The notes beneath the pieces are model-generated. The model was given only the letters and a program-made list of their open reading frames with translations. It ran no database searches and was not told the origin of the DNA. DNA of 64,000 nucleotides from Amaurobius ferox (lineage: Eukaryota; Arthropoda; Arachnida; Araneae; Amaurobiidae), in NCBI GenBank assembly GCA_951213105.1, contig OX578145.1, positions 116,391,239-116,455,238 of the forward strand, written 5' to 3'. Both the position numbers and the translations under genes were made by a program. This document shows, one piece after another, positions 33,647-46,877 of this stretch. Each line of letters opens with the position of its first letter. Position 1 is the stretch's first letter.

Positions 33647-33707
33647 TGCCCGGTTGTCCAAACTGTTACTCAAGTCCTCAGGATGAGTCGGACGGCCTGG
33701 GGTTTCC
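33647..33707 (+). mobile_element. Ultra-short insertion A2 (61 bp) with target-site duplication
   Basis: It is bounded by the exact 13-bp repeat ACACATTGGCTCT (33634-33646 and 33708-33720). It starts TGCCCGGTTGTCCAAACTG and ends GAGTCGGACGGCCTGGGGTT, matching the 3' 60 bases of A1 and the whole of A3 and A4. It lies in STIMATE intron 3. Confidence 0.75.
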
Positions 33708-34512
33708 ACACATTGGCTCTATAATAACTTTTGACGGTCAACAAAAAGACAAAACTTTGATCTCATTATTACCAATAGAATAGAATAGATCTCATATTAT
33801 CAATAATAATTAATAGTATAGACTATTATATTACACTAGCCGAATACCTGTTGAAAATCAACTGTCCCACAATAAGCAACCCCTGAATAACATACTTTTT
33901 TGAATAATTTGCTTTTCATATTTATTCGGAAAATCGAAAATTTTTTTGTGAGGAACCTCTTAAAGACGAAAATATTGGAAAACTGAAATTGCTCATTTTA
34001 TATCTACTCGTACATCAAATTTGAAATCTCTATCTCATACTGAAGCATGCAATGCTATCATTTCACCTTTCGAATGTTTTTTGTGGAATGCCTTCTTAAA
34101 TGAATATTTATGAAAAAATCTATTTGTCTTGGGATTTTTATCAAATGATTAGCCCATATACCAAATTTCAAGCTGCTATCAAATTTTAAAGTAGGCGTTT
34201 CTCATTTATTAGGCAAATCGAACATTTGCTACTAACAAAGTATTTATTTTTGTAGATTAATTCTGATAGCAATTTGAGCAAATTTTTATAAGTAGTCTTT
34301 TATTGATAACATATAAGAATTTTTTTCTCAAGTTTGGTAGCTATATAAAAATGCACATTCAGAACCGTCAGTAAGGAACTTAAAATATCAGAAAGATAAG
34401 TTTCATTCCAAAGATTGTGTTGCATTTATAAGAACCACAATTTGTGTACTTTGAGATTCTTAACTTATTGTTTCCCCTATACATATTTTTATCTCTCCAT
34501 TTTTCCCCCCAG

Positions 34513-34634
34513 GTACATAGTGAGTTTCTTGCTCGATTCATCAATTGGTTTATTAATAATTTTTATTGGCATTCGTCTTACCCAACATGTTTCTAGAAAA
34601 AATGGATGGGACCATCTTGTATTTGGTGAATATG
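34513..34634 (+). CDS. STIMATE: STIMATE exon 4
   Basis: This 122-nt exon has acceptor TTTTCCCCCCAG and donor GTAAGT. It encodes YIVSFLLDSSIGLLIIFIGI, a third membrane segment, then RLTQHVSRKNGWDHLVFGEY and the first base of a glycine codon. It matches Y...FLLD...G.L.I..G.R.......W..L.FGEYG in human TMEM110. Confidence 0.95.
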
Positions 34635-35937
34635 GTAAGTTTTTTAAATTATAAAAAAATACATCTGTTTAATATTGATGTACATTAGTTTATGCAGAAA
34701 TAAAGAACATACGCATACACTAGGTTATGTAGAAATAAAAAAAATCACAATTTTTTTGGATTTTTTTCTCCCAGCCAAAAAAGTTTTATAAATCTACAAT
34801 TGTAGTACGCTAATTTCTAGAAATGTCTTAGTAGTGTAATTGCTGCAGTTAAAAACATGTATAAACAGAAATCAATTTAACATAAATGCTATGCATATAT
34901 AAAAATTGTGGTTAAACTACAAAATTCGATAAAAATGAATACTTCATTAGAATTAGCATACAAGATTAATTACGTATTAACTGGTTTTGGAGGCAAACAG
35001 TAAAAGTAATAAGGCTGCTGTCTTTGTTGGTATTAATGCTCAGTCTTTTTATCCTGGTGAAGGAGGCTTCTCTTTTGCTTTCGAAACTGGTTGATACCTT
35101 TAGTCAATCTTGTATGCTCTTATAGATACCAATGAAGTATTTATTTTTACAGAATAATTCAGGCAGCTATTTGAGCGAATTTTTAAACAAACTACTATGA
35201 AGTTAAAAATTCAAATTATCTTTCCAATGAATTTACTCATTTTAAGAAACTGAATCAACAATCAGACTTCACTTTTCTACAATTTAACAGAACTCTATTA
35301 AAGAATATAGAACAAGTTTGAATAAACTAGATAAGACTTTCCCATTTTTTAAAAAGAATTACCAAGTACTTTATACTACTGTAGAGCACAAAAACAACTC
35401 AACCCTAAAAAAATAATAGTAATAATTGCATATGTAAAAAAATCGACTGTAGTTATGGGAAATTTTTTAAAAGTTATACTGAGTGAATTAAATAATTTAA
35501 ATCCACTAAAGATTATACTCTTTGTATTGTTCTATGTAAAGTTATATTTTAACATAATACAATGTTTTTTTAACAAATTTTCTTCACACTCTGCTTTGCA
35601 AATCAATCTGTTGTTCTGGGTGATTAAATTTGGTGATATGTCTTAGTTTATAATTTAACAAATGTTTTAATTTGCTTTAAAATTCAAATTTGGAAAAATT
35701 TATAAACATTGGTTTCATCTCATTTATTTCATTCCTTGCTTCAAACACTAAAACTTACAAAACATTATCTACATTGCTTCAAATTCTACATTAGTAAAAT
35801 TATTTGTACTCCTACTATTAAAAATATCAAATTTGATTATTTGCAGGTAAAAAAGCTGATAAATATGTATGAGAATTAAATTAATATTTTGTGTTGTTAG
35901 TGTTTCTTTAGTGTTTTAAGTTTAATTTTCATTTCAG

Positions 35938-36050
35938 GTAAACCACCATATGTAAATGCTTGGCTCTCTCAGTGTGCAGTTTATATAGTTCTCATGCTTA
36001 TTGAGAAAATTCTCATAACTCTTCTTATTCAACTAAATTTTTGGGATCAG
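35938..36050 (+). CDS. STIMATE: STIMATE exon 5
   Basis: This 113-nt exon has acceptor TTTTCATTTCAG and donor GTAAAT after GATCAG. It encodes GKPPYVNAWLSQCAVYIVLM followed by LIEKILITLLIQLNFWDQ, matching AW..QCA.YIV.M..EK of TMEM110 and forming the fourth membrane segment. It ends in phase 0. Confidence 0.95.
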
Positions 36051-37160
36051 GTAAATTTCCATTTAATGTTTTTGTATTACTTCTGGGGGTTTTTTGTTAC
36101 ATTTGTTAACCTGCATATTTTTTAATAAACTTTCACTTCAACCAATCCTTGCTTTAACTGATCTTTAATGATAAAATCTCTTCTCAATAATACTGGTGTT
36201 AATTTGGTTTCGAGGCAGCTAAAGCTTAAAATTTCCACACATCAGCCATCACATGGCTATAAAACTTGAAATAGTGGCAATTAACGAAATCCTGAATACA
36301 GGCAAAACTGTGTGATAGCCTTGAATGACTCTTCTCCCTAAACAATCCCCCCCTCCCCCCTATGAAATGAGAAAACTCCATCATCAATTAATTAGGATAC
36401 TACTATGGCTTCTCTGTAATTCTCCCCTACCAGCCGCTCTAGCCGAAAATGAGTGCAATCTACATCTTCTCTCTACTCGTAATCATCAATGTCTCAAAGG
36501 ACATCCATTCCTGGGTACATAGCCCTGCCTATCAATACTGCACTTTATTCATTGAATAGTGAATTACTGAATTTCAGAGTGCCCCACTTTTATATACAGT
36601 ATTAATATGTCTTTCATAATTTTTTCACCTGTCTCAAATTTTCAAAAGGGGATTCTCAAAAGCGGATGTCCAAACAGAATCCAAATCATGTATGAAAATA
36701 AAAATGGTACTGTGAATTCATCCCCACTATTTTTGGATTGTAAATTTATTAATTAAATAACCAAAATAGTAAATTTTGCATCATGATAAATTGAAAGAAT
36801 TAATCCATACGCAAGAGCACTTATAGCACAACACATGTGATTAAGAAATAGCATCGACCTTGAGGATGGAAGATACTTTTGTGAGCTGAATTGCCAATAT
36901 TCAGGGCCTATATTTAGACCTTGGGGGGCTCGAGATAGTTAAGATTTGAAGGCCCCCAACCCCCTCCCCCCAAAAAATAAAAGGATAATCATTGGCGTAA
37001 CTAAAAGAGCTAAGCTCATCTCCCAAAACAAATTTAGATCCAATACATTATTATGCGCGAAAGCATTGGAGTAGGGATTATAACATCTCTCCCCCCCCCC
37101 CCCCCCCCATTTATACGTCAGGCCTAAAAGTTTTCCTCTTTTCAGCTGATTTCCTCTTTT
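36051..37160. other. STIMATE intron 5, first part; low-complexity C/G tracts
   Basis: It contains C-rich blocks at 36340-36362 and 36955-36970 and a C18 run at 37091-37108 near TTTATACGTCAGGCC, typical of short non-autonomous element debris. No gene. Confidence 0.4.
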
Positions 37161-38430
37161 TAACACTTTACAACAAAGTTGAAAAGTGTTTATGACTTTG
37201 TTCATTTTGTCTGTCTGTCTGTCTGTCTGTCTGTCCGTTAGCACGATAACTGCCGTAAAAATGACTTAATCAAAAGGAAATTTTAGTATGTTGTTCAGAC
37301 TGTCTGTAGGACCTATGGGAATATAAATGAATAATATCACACAATTAGTTTTGGATTGAACCCGGGTTGAAAAAATGAAATACATTGAGACCTATGGGAC
37401 CTAATTTTTCATACATTTTTTAAGCGGATTTAAAATTCACAAATTGCTTCGAAAATTTTAGGTAATAGTCAAATTGTTCCATAAAATATATAAAAAAAAT
37501 TTAGCGAAATATATTCAGTAGTTTTTTAAATAAAAATTAAAATAATAATTACACATCTTATATGAAACGATCACGTGACCATGATATGAAACGATCACAT
37601 GACCCACTTCAAAATGATATATGGCATCCATCTTGTTTCAAATTCGTGATTTTTTAAAGTTCTTTTTAATTCATATTGAGTGTTGTATCCATCCTAAAAC
37701 TACTTTATTTCTGCTTAAATTCTGTGCATCTACATACTAAAACAACACAATGACAATATATTTGAGTTTAAATTCTCATTCAAATTTGATTATTTCTACA
37801 ACTAAGCCTATTTTTCACCTATGTAAAATGTAAACAGCAAAATATGTAGAATGAGTTGTATTAGAATTACTGTATTTCTTTAACACAAAATAATTCAGTC
37901 CATGGAGTCTGCATGGCTGATATGAATGATATATTAATTGATTTTATAAACAGAAGGACGATTTTTTTCGATGAAGTTTTAAGCATAAAGTTTATGAATT
38001 GTAGCTCCATGGTCTTAATTTTTAAATAAAATAAATTATTATAGTATTGTGATGAATGAAATGGAGAAAGTTATGAATGAAATCCTGCTTTTATAGAGAG
38101 ATCCAGGCGTGTTATTTTTTCTATGACGTCATTTGAATTAATTTCAGTTGTTTTCGATGAAGTTTCCAAATATAATAAATTATCGTAGTATTATGATAGA
38201 TTTAAAAATATTACCGTGGAATGTATTGCATTTTAGAGATATTTAAACCAGGCAATTTATATTTCAATGCCGTCATTTGAATGAAGTTCATTTTTTTCAA
38301 TGAAGGTTTAAGTTTTCAAATATAATAAATCAATGTAGTATTGTGATAAGTTTTAAAATATTACCGAGGAATGTATTGCATTTTCGACTTTTTTAAATAA
38401 AATTGCATTGAAGTTGGAAAGTGTTTCATA
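37160..38430. mobile_element. (TCTG)n-containing element with internal ~147-bp repeats
   Basis: It starts near CAACAAAGTTGAAAAGTGTT followed by a (TCTG)n run (37209-37235) and ends near a similar word (TTGAAGTTGGAAAGTGTTTC). Between 38030 and 38400 three diverged copies of a ~147-bp unit recur, landmarked by ATAATAAAT...GTAGTATT.TGAT at about 38031, 38175 and 38325. No transposase. It resembles the (TCTG)n block at 51253 in design but not in sequence. Confidence 0.4.
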
Positions 38431-41400
38431 ATCAATGCTTTAAGCATGATTGATCTTTCTTGTTTTTGTCTTTTTCAATTGGCAAATCTATTGAAAATTT
38501 CTAGAAAAATTGTCAAATCTACTAAAATTTTCAAATTTACTGAAATTTTGGATTTTTATATAAAACAATATCTACTGTCTAATATGAGATTGGCTTTATT
38601 TTTTGACAAAAATTTAACTAAACTGTTGCTTCCTTTCAAAGTTTTATTTTTGTTCAGATTCCTTGATACGGATCTTCAAGATGAGATCAAACTTGTTTAT
38701 TAGCAAAAGCAACTCCAGAAAATTCCCATTTTCTAAATGTTCAATAAGTAATTCCAGTCAATGCAGTTTACCGGGAATGTGCTGAAAATTGATTAGATTG
38801 GCATGTTGGGCATAAGTTTTGATGAATTTTATAAGCTGATTAATTTTTTTAATGATGGCCCTTCAGCCCTTTAATGATTATGACCTAACGGAAAGCTTGG
38901 TTGCCCTGTGAGCCAGTCCAACCCTGATTATATCTTGTTTAAAGTTATTAATCTGTCATTGATGGTGTAAAAAATTAAAAATGTATGGATTCCTAAAATG
39001 TTTACAATTTAGTGGTGTTTTTAGAAGTACTAATTATTAACAATTATTAATATTCAAAGTCAAATTGGTTGCATTTTTAATTCACTCATGACCAAGGATG
39101 GTTCACACCCCACACCCTCTTTTTGTTGATTAAATTTTAGTAATGCAATAAAATGTCATATGTTTTTAACAATTTTTATATGAAATACAATATTGATATT
39201 TAAAAATTTAGACATGTTGAAAGAAACAAAAAGAAATTCTTCATAAGGATAAAGAATTTAATAGTAATGAAATAAGCATATTGAAGAAATTTTAAAATAA
39301 AAAGGGCTGTTAAGTTTAAATCCTCATTAATATAATGGGGAAAATGGTCAAAATATCCCGATCACGATAATTGAAAAGTTACAAAGTGACTAAAAGATGA
39401 TAAGAATATATATTCATTAAAAATCACTGAAAATTATTTGTAAAAAATCCTAAATTATCCTGGCCTTCTTAACAATAAAAATTACAATAAATAAAACAAA
39501 ATGCTTCATTGACTTCAAAAATAAAAAATAAATAAATGTAATAAAACTTAAAAGAGAGACAGGAAAATTTGGAAATAAACTGTAATTTTGGCAAATATGA
39601 AATAATTTGAAATAATTAAATTGCTATGAGAAAAAAATGAATTAAAAATTGCTCTCAAAAGTATTTAAATGCTTCATAGTAAATGAAATTATTAGGATAT
39701 CCTGAAAAACAAATATTGTAAAACATCTAAAAAGACCTATGATGAAAAATAATTTTAAACTATGTTAAAAAAAAATATTGACTATAAATGTTTTAAACAT
39801 CCAGAAAATAGATAAATAAAAAAAATCTAAATTTGGTAAAATTTTAAGAAATGGAAAAAATGGGGATATAGCTTAGTTTTAGAAAATTCGCCTGAAATAA
39901 GTTTTGAAAATTTATTAAATGTCAAAACAAAAAATAATAATAAATGCAAGTTAACAATATTGCTTATTAAAAAATAAAAATATTTCTGTGAATTTGTTTT
40001 TGCATTATTTTCAGAAAAAAAATAGTCTCGTATTTTGCCAATCTCTTGAATTTTCCCAAATATTTTAAAATCCTCCCCCTCCGCCTCAATACCCAAATAA
40101 TATATCTTATAAAAGTTGATCCGCTAAAGGGAATTTTTCTTGCTAACTGGTATACTGGTACCTCACACCTGGCTGAAGTACTGGTCAGCTCAAAACATAG
40201 AGAAAAGGATGGCCTGTATAATAAATCTGTAAATAAGTAACTGCGTAACTTATATGTAAATTTCTAAATTACTATATAAAATATTTAAACACAATTTTGC
40301 ATAATATTAAACATGTTAAAAAAAATTGTCCTGCATTTTGCAATTGTCAACAGTTGGACATTAAACTTCATTAACCTGCTGGCCAGTAGTTACTAACTAA
40401 AAATGGGAATTTTAAGCTTTAGATGCAACAAGGCTCTAGCCATGTCATGAAACATATCGCATTTTACAAAATTATTGTGACCATAGCTTTCAGTCTGATT
40501 TTGATGCACATGATGGAAGTTTAGGATAAAACTATTATAACAGATTACAAAAATCCCCTTTTATTGAAGATTACCTTGATTCTAACCTTTTCATTTTTGT
40601 CAAATGCACCTTGATTCAGCTTTGATTTAATCAAAGCAATGTATTTTTGTGGTAATTCTTGTGAAATTTATCCTGACTGTGTCTGTCATTTTTGTTGTAT
40701 CAATGAGTCTGAAACTTAGAGGCATATTTTTATTAGTTGCCCCATGTACACTCTGTATAAAATTAAATATTACTTGTATGCATTTGGCTATTATAATAAT
40801 TTTACTGCTTTTTAAAAAAAAAATTGAAACATTATTATCAAATTTTTAATTTTACCATTTTTGCTTTAAATTACTAGCAATGTCTAGCCTAATAAAATGT
40901 ATTTTGTGAAAATCAATGAAGTTTATTTCTGATCATATATTACTGTTGAGTAATTATCAAACTGTTGATTTGTTCATCTTGAATGTTTGATTTTTTATTT
41001 GTGCTTCCATCTGTTGTAAATGGGCCATAGCCTAATACAACAAAAACTTATTTTAGTCTATTCCTGTGAAAATACTACTACAAATCTAAACCAATACACA
41101 CATATATATATATGTGTGTGTGTAGTTATATATATATATATATGATAAAAGACTAGATTTGAATTTTAGTTTTTCCAAAATTCAACACTTTGACTCTTGT
41201 TTGCATATATCAGTGTTTAGAAATATTATATCAAACCAGGCTCTTATAATCAATAAAATTTGTGATGACAATTATAAATTAGCACATTTTATGGAATTAT
41301 TAAATACTGCAACTAATAATGCATATCCTCCCAATTTCGTAATTAAAATTATCAACTCAGTGTATCAACTACCACTCGATAACATCCAAGACAACATTCC

Positions 41401-42125
41401 CAATTATGGCAGCTAATAACAATAATAATAATATTAATAATAATAAAATTAAATTAAAAAATATAAAAACAACTAATTATAATTATATAAAGATGAAAAA
41501 TTTGAAAAACAAAAAAATTTGAAAATGAGATAGATACATAAATATTTAATATTTTGAAAATTATTTTTACTAAAAATATGTAACTTTAGCCAGTTTGATA
41601 CTACGATTTGAGCCCCTTTTTAATGGTGTTAGTGGCATACTTGTTTATTCAATTCTTCTGCGAATCACTTTCATAGTAAGGTGTTTCATCTATGATTCCT
41701 GTTCATCCTGTTTACCTTATATTAATGGTTGCCCTGTCTCCTACTCTAATTCCCTAGACGGGTTTCAGGGAAGGTCACTTCAACTATTTGTTCCACCCCC
41801 TATGGTCTATTTTGTCCTTCTCCCGGATGCATCTCAACTTTTTTCATTCAGTTACAACTGCTCGCTCTCATTACATGTGTACGCTGAGTTTCTGCCTCAT
41901 GGATCATGGTAATACTTGATTTCCTAATAATTTTTCAATTTTTCCTCTTTTAATGCTTGTAGTCTGTGCTTTGGCATTTATAGTAACTTACTATTGCCAA
42001 ATCTGAAACAAGCATGTGTTTGGGTTAATTAAAATTAGATGCTCAGACCTGACGATCATTAACCTCCAAAGTTAAACCAATGCTGTTCATTTCTTTTCTT
42101 GGCATTGTAGCTAGCCATGGTTTAA

Positions 42126-42184
42126 TGAATGAAATGAAGGTGGGTGGTTCCAGAAGAGCCTAGCACATCGACCAGAGGTCTATT
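42126..42184 (+). mobile_element. Ultra-short insertion B2 (59 bp) with target-site duplication
   Basis: It is bounded by the exact 14-bp repeat TAGCCATGGTTTAA (42112-42125 and 42185-42198). The core GAAGGTGGGTGGTTCCAGA, AGAGCCTAGCACA, GACCAGAGGTCTATT matches B1 at 29536. It lies in STIMATE intron 5. Confidence 0.7.
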
Positions 42185-43279
42185 TAGCCATGGTTTAACT
42201 GATTAGGTGATTTTAATATTTCGTAATTACTTGGAATTGGTTATTATTATATCTTTCTAATATATATATAAAATTGATAATAATAAAAAACTATGCTTAA
42301 ACTACAGTAAGTACAAGAAACCCATCTCTAGCATATTCGTTACAAAAAGATTAAATAATCATTACTGAGTTGCAAGTTAATTCATATTTACTTCTTTTAT
42401 AGCTCTCATTTAGAACTAGCTGCATCTTTCAGTCATGCAGCTAGCTCTAATAAAAGCATACTAAAAATTATTTTTTTTAAACTTATGCACAGAATGCCTA
42501 GGTATTTAACAAAGAAGTATGCTATATCAACCAATGCAGCTATTCTAAATTTGAAAGCTAATTAGTATAGCCAATTTTTACTCTGACTTATTTAATTAAA
42601 TTGTTCAAAATTAAACAATATTTTAGCATAAAATCCAAATAATGACTTAATTAGTGTAATACAATTATTGTCTAAATCAAATATCTGGGCATTTAAATAT
42701 GATTCTTTACGTACAAATAAATGTACTACCTCTTGTGATAGCAACTAAAACATTTTGTTCTGCTTTGTCAGTTGAAATTGTTAAAATGCCTTTTTATATA
42801 CATCATTGAACTCCAACCCGTAGCAAGCATGCCGCTTAGTGGAATATGAAGGTGTGGTCTTATGTGGCACATGGAAACTTTATACTTTTTCAGACAGTAC
42901 ATTTATTATGTGATGACATAATACATTCAGGCATCATATTAGCTTAATTTTGAAAGAGCAATATAGCCAACAGATGTTTCCAAATGTATTATGCATCTAA
43001 CATGAACTACGAGTTCTGGCTCGAGGGCAGTACTGTTTAGGGTATACCATCATTTGAACTGATTTTGTACTGCACAGCAGAAGATGAGAATAACTGTAAT
43101 TTTCCAATATTGGTGTCTTTTATATCATCTTTCATGACTAAACTTTTTCTTTTTTCTAATAATTTTTATCAAAACAAATTATCTCAGTTTTCTTAGATGC
43201 AAATAAGCAAAAATATCCAAATATGCCCCAAATTATGTAAAGTACAACAACTTCTCTGTTTTATGCGATTCTTTTGCAG

Positions 43280-43303
43280 CAAGATTTTGTGACTTTGAGA
43301 AAG
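43280..43303 (+). CDS. STIMATE: Candidate in-frame 24-nt microexon of STIMATE
   Basis: A pyrimidine-rich acceptor (ATTCTTTTGCAG) is followed by 24 open bases encoding QDFVTLRK and then a GTAAGA donor. It lies in the phase-0 intron between exons 5 and 6, so inclusion would add eight residues without changing the frame. Human TMEM110 aligns well across this junction without it, so if real it is an alternative or lineage-specific cassette. It could also be a chance splice pair in 9 kb of intron. Confidence 0.3.
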
Positions 43304-45007
43304 GTAAGAAAATATGGAACTTTTTACAAACCCCGTTTGATTGATGTTCGAGGCCTAAATCAATATCCCCTGGACATGCAGATATAAATTATTGACCTTG
43401 AGCATAGTATTGCATTTAAAGGCAAATGCAATAAAATTATTTCCATTTCATCTAGTCCAAATTATGTTGAATTCTGGAAATTTCTTCAATTCCTGATTTT
43501 CCAACTTAACACAAATTAGCACAAAGGTGAGTTGTAGGTTGACTCAACGTACATTTGTGAACAATTGTTTTTTAAGTAATGAATACTATTAAAACTAAAT
43601 AATATCATTCAAAATTAATTGATGCGTATCCATATGTTAATCTTGCTTGTTTGTTCAAAGGTAAACCCAAGCACACATACAGGAAATTGTAAAAATCACG
43701 CAAATTCAAAATCAAAAGTTTTATTTAATAATACACTATTTCTTTTTCCAATTTTGTATTCCAATTTTGTAATCTTTTATATATTGACAGACTGTAAGGA
43801 TCATTGAGGCAATTTGCACAGTCATTTTAAATGCACTTTTAATAATGAAACTAAATTTTACTTCATGATTTTTAGTAATATAAAATATTCAATTTTTGAC
43901 AAATGTTTATTTAACTTATGAAAAATTTATTTTTCAAATTACTTAATATATAACTTTCTTTCTTTCCCCAAATATGTCAAGCATTAATTTCTTAGAATAA
44001 ATTTATCAGTAGAATTTCTTCTAAAATAATTTCTATCCTCACCATTTTCATTAGACTATTTTTGTTACAATTAAATTTACGTTTGTTACAGTCAACTTTT
44101 ATTAATTAAATTTAAATATTTGTGCTAAATTTTATATTGTACACAGAATTGATTTTATTTTAACTAATGACTCCACCTTGTGTTTGTTACTCTCACCAAT
44201 CTCGCTTTTATCTTTACACATAAATATTTTTTAAATGATAAATGTACCTTTTCAATTTTACTAGCTTTGTCTATTCTAGGTTTATCCTGTGTAATAATGA
44301 ATGTTTCAATCTTCAAAAATAGAAAAATAGCCAACATGATTCCAAATCACTTTTAATTTCACTTTCTAACTGCATGGTTTGTTTTAATATAGTTGACTTA
44401 TTTAGCAATTTTTAATACTCATTTGTCGCAATTATTTGTTTTAAATTATATAAAAGTTAACTTTTCCTTTTGGCAACCCATACAGATACAATTGCTGAAA
44501 TTCCATCAAAAAAGTTGTCATTCAAAGGAAAATTGTTGTAAAATATACATCATTTTATTTTAAAACCACCAGTGGGGATTATTTTTAAGTTTCATGGACA
44601 AATGTAAAGTGGCTTTAATACTGATAAAAAAAAAATATATGGCTAAGTTTATATATTCTGCACCATCTTAGCCAGGTTTTACTAATTTTATGCATAACAG
44701 AAAGCATGGATATTCATAAATATTAGGTATCTCAAGTGCAAATTTTTAATTTTTTTTTCCCATAAATTATTGGCTGCAGCCTTGTGTATTGGTCATGTGC
44801 AAAAAATGTTATACTATATAGTCATATCATTAATATATGAATATATTAATATTTTTGAGTGAGTTTATGCTTGATTGTAAATCATATTCGCCAAGGTTGG
44901 TGAATCTAAAATTTGCCATGATAAACTATAATTCAGAAATTGTTTAAAGCTTAATTTGAATAACTTGTAACACTTCCTTACTTTTAATGCACTGTTTATT
45001 TTTACAG

Positions 45008-45091
45008 GTGCGTAAAATTATTATGTCACCTATTACTGATCCAAAAGTGGAAGTTGCAATAGTTGTTCTTATTATTCCATTTATTATCAAT
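45008..45091 (+). CDS. STIMATE: STIMATE exon 6
   Basis: This 84-nt exon (28 codons, phase 0 at both ends) has acceptor TTTTTACAG and donor GTAAGT. It encodes VRKIIMSPITDPKVEVAIVV followed by LIIPFIIN, matching V.[21 protein letters not shown] of human TMEM110, the loop and start of the fifth membrane segment. Confidence 0.94.
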
Positions 45092-46024
45092 GTAAGTAAT
45101 ATTTTTCTTATTTGGTTACACAAAAAGAAAATTTGGTACTTAAGTGTTACATGAATCTTTTTTATAGCCATTGTCAAACTTACATCAATCAGTGTACATT
45201 GTCAAACTTGGCCTCAATCGAGCAATTAAGTCCTTTAAAATGAAGGGTAACATGCTATAATTGTGGTCATTTTGACCAATGATACATCTTTTTTTTATTT
45301 TTATTTATTTATTTATTTATTTTTTTGTAAAATTTGTAAAAAAAAGTTACAAGCTACTTAAAAACAGATTCTGGTATAAGAAAGTCAAGTACAGCCACAC
45401 TCTTATTTTATTTGTTTTATCGTTCTACTTTTCATAAACAGAAGTTAGCATGAATCTAGATTTTAAGTCTATTGATTTTTATGTCACATAATTGTTGCAT
45501 GAGTTAAGATGTAATTTTATTTGACTTATTATTAAAGAATGTCACAAATTCTAATGTTTAAAATTTTTATTTAACCTACTGTTTAGCAAATTATAGGGCA
45601 GAATGGCTGCAGTTTCACTAGTTTATTTAAAATTGCATAATATTTATTCATATATATATGATTATTAAAGCCTGGACTTTAATATTAGCACTTTTCCCCC
45701 ATTTTGATAAGATTTCCTGTCTTCGGAGAATTTTTTAAATATTTTATTTTTGTGTACAATTAAAGGGAAATCGCATATTTTGATCAAGTACTTGAAAGCT
45801 ACTATCCTCTTGCTATTTATAATCATATCTGTTAATAGTAAAAAAACACCTGGGGAGGTATAAAACTTATAATATATCAATGTTATATGTTTTCAGTGCA
45901 ACAATGACATATTTATTTATGTCAAGTTGATGCATTTCATTTATACCTCAGACATCATAATAGCTGCAGTGACTGCTTTGGCTTTATTATATACTAGAAC
46001 AAAATACTTAGTGTTCTCCTGGTC

Positions 46025-46095
46025 CTAAATAAGTGCCTGCTACATAAATAATACAGATACAAATAACACCACTCAATTTCCAAATTGCCTGTTTT
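46025..46095. repeat. Dispersed repeat shared with 60921-60992
   Basis: GCTAC.TAAATAATAC..ATAC followed by A.ATAACACCACT.AATTTCC is present at both places in the same orientation. Class unknown. This copy lies in STIMATE intron 6. Confidence 0.5.
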
Positions 46096-46877
46096 GAACC
46101 AAAGTTATTTCTACGCTCTGTTCTCTGTACATAACTATGTCAATTGTTCGATACAGGCATAATACACCTTAAATAAGCTCCTTTGATACATCCTAATTAA
46201 GCTCATAAATTATGCAATTTTTTTAACACAATACTTATAATGATAATAGAATACCAAATTTAAAAAAATTAGAACAAAATCCTTTAAATTCGCAGAGTTA
46301 TAATTTTGCATTTTAAGCTCTAGTTACTGTAACAACTATCACTGAAAATTTAGAGAAAAATTCCACTGAAGAATCAGCATCTGTCTCGATAAATAAATTG
46401 ATTATAAAGCTGAAAGTAAAAATAAATATTTATGTGCTATTTGTTAAGGTTTATATCTGTTTTAAGTCAAATTTTTAGAACACACATAATATTGAAATAA
46501 TTCTATATTCCAAAGATTGAAAATTTATCTTTTAAGCCCATGCTCTAAATAACAGCACTCAAGGTCTATACCAAATGTTTGAGACACCGTTTGCAAAAAC
46601 AGAACAAACACCTACAAAAGAAACTGCTTGCATTGAAACAGAATATTGCCTGCTCAAAGTGATTGAAAACAGCTAATATTCAGCCAAATTTTGACTTTAA
46701 AGTTCATAACTATTAAATTAATTTGAATTTCAAAATTTTTTTACCAAATCATGTTGTCTGATAACCTGAAATACTCCAGAATTTCACAAGTCATCAAAAT
46801 GCAGGCTTTAATAATATGTAGCTAACTGTATAAATTATTAACTGATTGAATAATTGATTTGTTCTATTTTATTACAG

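Larger units (their letters stand above)
38431..45007. other. Rest of STIMATE intron 5, mostly unremarkable
   Basis: AT-rich intron with a (TA)n/(TG)n tract at 41098-41143. An 85-codon open stretch (41159-41416) with MELLNTATNNAYPPNFVIKI weakly resembles the region before the reverse transcriptase in some non-LTR or Penelope-type elements, but I cannot confirm it. The 41595-41912 open stretch is unrecognised. The candidate microexon at 43280 and insertion B2 at 42126 are listed separately. Confidence 0.4.

Noticed and set aside
37091..37108. Long C run considered as a regulatory quadruplex or assembly gap.
   Set aside because: Similar C/G runs recur at several places as parts of short dispersed repeats, so nothing specific can be claimed.
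39827..40096. 89-codon minus-strand frame rich in F, K, N and I.
   Set aside because: Composition-driven frame in AT-rich DNA with no motif.
41595..41912. 105-codon plus-strand open frame in STIMATE intron 5.
   Set aside because: No known motif and no promoter or splice context; likely chance or an unrecognised repeat.
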